From Alternaria dauci (taxonomy: Eukaryota; Ascomycota; Dothideomycetes; Pleosporales; Pleosporaceae), in NCBI RefSeq assembly GCF_042100115.1, contig NC_091279.1:2108001-2172000 (forward strand): a stretch of 64,000 nt of DNA, given 5' to 3'. The position numbers and the translations under genes were made by a program. Of this stretch, positions 61,940 to 64,000 are shown one piece after another. The stretch's first letter is position 1, and the number at the start of each line of letters is the position of its first letter. Under the pieces are notes generated by a model, which did no database searches, was not told where the DNA came from, and worked only from the letters and a program-made list of their open reading frames with translations.

Positions 61940-62854
61940 AGTGGTGGCTGTAGTGATTGGCAGCGGTGCTGAGTTTTCCGTAGGAGATGCCAATGTCTTA
62001 AGAGTTGGCAAGGCGCGTCTTGTTGTGTGTTGATCGTACCGTTTGCACTCCGCGGATGGGGTCGCGACTAGCGCGACATTAACGCGCTTCGTAAAAGCGC
62101 GAAGGTGAATAGAGCAGCATAATCTAAATAAAATTCTCCTCGCATGTTCACACTGTGTTTCAAAGCTACCTGTTTTGACATAGCACTTAGCGAATAGATA
62201 TAGACTACCTAGGTATGTTTCGCCTGTATGAAACCAGGTGAGAATGAGCATGTTCAAATCACATGTGCATGTTCAAATCACATGTGCACAAACAGAAACA
62301 CCGACATGATCACCCTCGCCGCCTGGGCTAGCATTCGCCCGAATTTCTCTGATCAAGTCTCGCTAGGGGTTGATTGGATACGAAAGCTTCTTAAATTGGA
62401 CGGCTGCAGCCGAACGGTGCGAGAAGCGACGTGGGAGGCCCTCATTCTGTACAACCATGCATGTTTCATGTGTTGCTGCCGAACAGAAGCCACTGGGAAT
62501 TATTGTCCCGCAACTGCCTAGAGCTCAAGGGGTGCATTGCCCATAACAGGCTGCAAGTTTTGTTGTCTTCCAAGAGCGCATGGCGGCATGGGTATTGGCT
62601 GAATGCTGGTGAACAAGGTAGCTTGGCGAAGGGTTGTAAGCTTACCTAAGGAATGAGAAAGTGGTGACAGACTTGCTGAGAACACCAAGAATGACGCGCA
62701 TACTGTCGAAAGCCTCGGTGTGTGGTGTAGAGTTGATCTGTGCGTCAAGTATACTGGTCAACATCGAACTTACTCTTGTGATTCTACATTCTATCGCTCC
62801 CAAGCCCCAGCCCCATATCGCCAAGAAGCCACGACGTGTCTTGACAAAGACTTC
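61940..62854. promoter_or_regulatory. Divergent intergenic region between family members 4 and 5
   Basis: About 915 bases between two outward-facing starts. It contains a perfect 19-base tandem duplication with two CACATGTG palindromes, listed separately. No other gene is supported. Confidence 0.45.
62249..62286. repeat. Perfect 19-base tandem duplication with paired E-box-like palindromes
   Basis: The unit CATGTTCAAATCACATGTG occurs twice, back to back, with no mismatch. Each copy ends in CACATGTG, an eight-base palindrome of the E-box class bound by bHLH proteins (62260-62267 and 62279-62286). It lies in the divergent spacer between family members 4 and 5. Confidence 0.9.
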
Positions 62855-63955
62855 ATGTCTACCGTAAACGATATCCAAAGCACGCTGTCGCTGCTGTCGC
62901 AGCGTCGTATCAAGAGATTGAAGGCTTCGCTAGAGCAGCGCAATCTCTTGGTCGTCATGGATGAAGTTCTCCCACACGTTACGCTCGAATTCGAACAGTC
63001 AAGACTCTCTGGCCGTTCGGCATTGAGAGCCCCTCTCGGATATAGAAACCAGAGTGACGGGGCAACAGTCGCTGTTTGGGCGTACATTTTCGACGACCAT
63101 ACTGGAAGCGAGCCGCCAATCGTGTTTCGCGAGGAGGTACCAACTCATTCGGAAGGTACTACTACCATACGCCTGTATCCACGCGCCGCGTCATCGCTAC
63201 TACGAAAAGCTTGTCAACTCCGACCGCCGTTCTGCTTCCTGCAGCAGGATCGTGATGAGGGTGTGAGGGACGGACGCGGTATGCTATGCGCAGTCGTAGC
63301 CTACTATGGGCTCATCGCTGGATCAAGCGACTGTGCTATGCGATGGCCTCGATTCGATACGTGCCTTACCGCCGCCCTAGACTACATCAATACCACTGTT
63401 GGAGTATCAGCAGCAAAACAAGCTGTTCAGCACGAGACAACGTCAAAGATCACGGAGTCGAAAGCGTTGATGGCCTTACCCAACGCGGCGCCGAAGAGGA
63501 AAGTTTCGAATGCTACCACGATGACTGGCATGATTCCGGAAGTTGGAGGACACGCCCCCCTGCCCACAAACTTTGCGGACAGACAACATAAACACAACGA
63601 GTCACTAATCGTTCGACTCAAGCTGGGTCGAAAAACTCTTGCTAAGATAGCAGGGTTTAGTCCACCTTTCGATCTACCGGGAAATCGGGATGAAGCTATC
63701 GGATTTGTCGCCAATTTGTGCAACAGTGGGATTGGAGACGACGTGGACAGTGTCATTGGGGATATCAGCGACGGCGCCTTCGAAATGGCGGACCAATCAG
63801 GTGTATGCGACAACGACCGGGCGACCCATTGCCGAACAAAAAGCAAGAAGCGCAAGCTAGTGCCGATCGAGAAGGACAGCGACGACGAGGGATACAAGGA
63901 GGTAGACGGTCACGAATGGCGACAAGCTTTCCGAAATCGACGGTACAAAGGGTAG
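62855..63955 (+). CDS. Tandem family member 5 (most diverged, no coiled coil)
   Basis: A 366-residue intronless protein, the most diverged of the five. The family pattern is seen at about residues 25-185: MDEVLPHVTLEFEQ, ATVAVWAYIFDDH (matches VWxLL), GRGMLCAVVAYYGLIAGSSD (matches AVxKYYFIxxGI) and FDTCLTAALDYINTTVG (matches FxxxLxxACxxYE). The N-terminal helix (QRRIKRLKASLEQRNLLV) is basic. The coiled coil of other members is missing. Instead, the second half is a moderately conserved-looking region (LKLGRKTLAKIAGFSPPFDL) followed by a basic and acidic tail (KSKKRKLVPIEKDSDDEG) that resembles the tail of member 4. Assignment to the family rests on motif order rather than clear identity. The window ends 45 bases after the stop, so the cluster may continue. 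Confidence 0.68.
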   Translation: MSTVNDIQSTLSLLSQRRIKRLKASLEQRNLLVVMDEVLPHVTLEFEQSRLSGRSALRAPLGYRNQSDGATVAVWAYIFDDHTGSEPPIVFREEVPTHSEGTTTIRLYPRAASSLLRKACQLRPPFCFLQQDRDEGVRDGRGMLCAVVAYYGLIAGSSDCAMRWPRFDTCLTAALDYINTTVGVSAAKQAVQHETTSKITESKALMALPNAAPKRKVSNATTMTGMIPEVGGHAPLPTNFADRQHKHNESLIVRLKLGRKTLAKIAGFSPPFDLPGNRDEAIGFVANLCNSGIGDDVDSVIGDISDGAFEMADQSGVCDNDRATHCRTKSKKRKLVPIEKDSDDEGYKEVDGHEWRQAFRNRRYKG

Positions 63956-64000
63956 AGTGATGTGTGCTGGTAATCAGTGCCATTGGATGCGATGCACACG

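Noticed and set aside
1..64000. Transposons, CRISPR arrays and ribosomal RNA genes
   Set aside because: No transposase or reverse-transcriptase domain, terminal repeats, regularly spaced repeats or rRNA-like sequence was seen. The genome type also makes CRISPR implausible.

Overview
The window looks like nuclear DNA of a filamentous ascomycete, most likely a dothideomycete of the Pleosporales type. Genes carry short introns of about 45 to 60 bases with GT..AG ends and CTAAC-like branch sites. Gene content is fungal: peroxin-3, a Smi1/Knr4 homologue, fungal C2H2 and DUF7580-type proteins, and plant-cell-wall hydrolases. The lineage is inferred from style and content, not from a search.

Layout. 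1-4.1 kb: a SLC35/TPT-type transporter and a small glycine-rich protein with a lipidation-like N-terminus. 4.6-13.7 kb: a divergent pair made of a 2,237-residue intronless protein (C2H2 fingers, two macrodomains, a Myb-like segment, three winged-helix-like segments) and a DUF7580-type protein. 15.8-17.6 kb: a Smi1/Knr4 homologue. 20-26.5 kb: two divergent short-chain dehydrogenases, an F-box-like gene broken by an in-frame stop, and a gene with a zinc-binding half motif. 28-33.8 kb: PEX3, a GT8 glycosyltransferase and a coiled-coil protein. 34-39.7 kb: an F-box/LRR-like protein, a beta-carbonic anhydrase, and a divergent alpha/beta-hydrolase and dehydrogenase pair.

40-58.7 kb holds plant-polysaccharide functions: a secreted GH43 arabinofuranosidase-type enzyme, a membrane M13 metallopeptidase, a GH78 rhamnosidase-type enzyme divergent from an MFS sugar porter, and a secreted GH35 beta-galactosidase. 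Together these could remove arabinose, galactose and rhamnose from pectin (rhamnogalacturonan I) and import the sugars.

From 51.2 kb to the right edge, five genes encode diverged members of one unrecognised protein family. They share an N-terminal domain of about 150-170 residues, then a disordered linker, then usually a coiled coil with basic and acidic tails. The GH35 gene lies inside this array. This family cluster and the double-macrodomain/DUF7580 pair are the two best candidates for undescribed biology. Exon limits below were read by eye from splice signals and reading-frame continuity.
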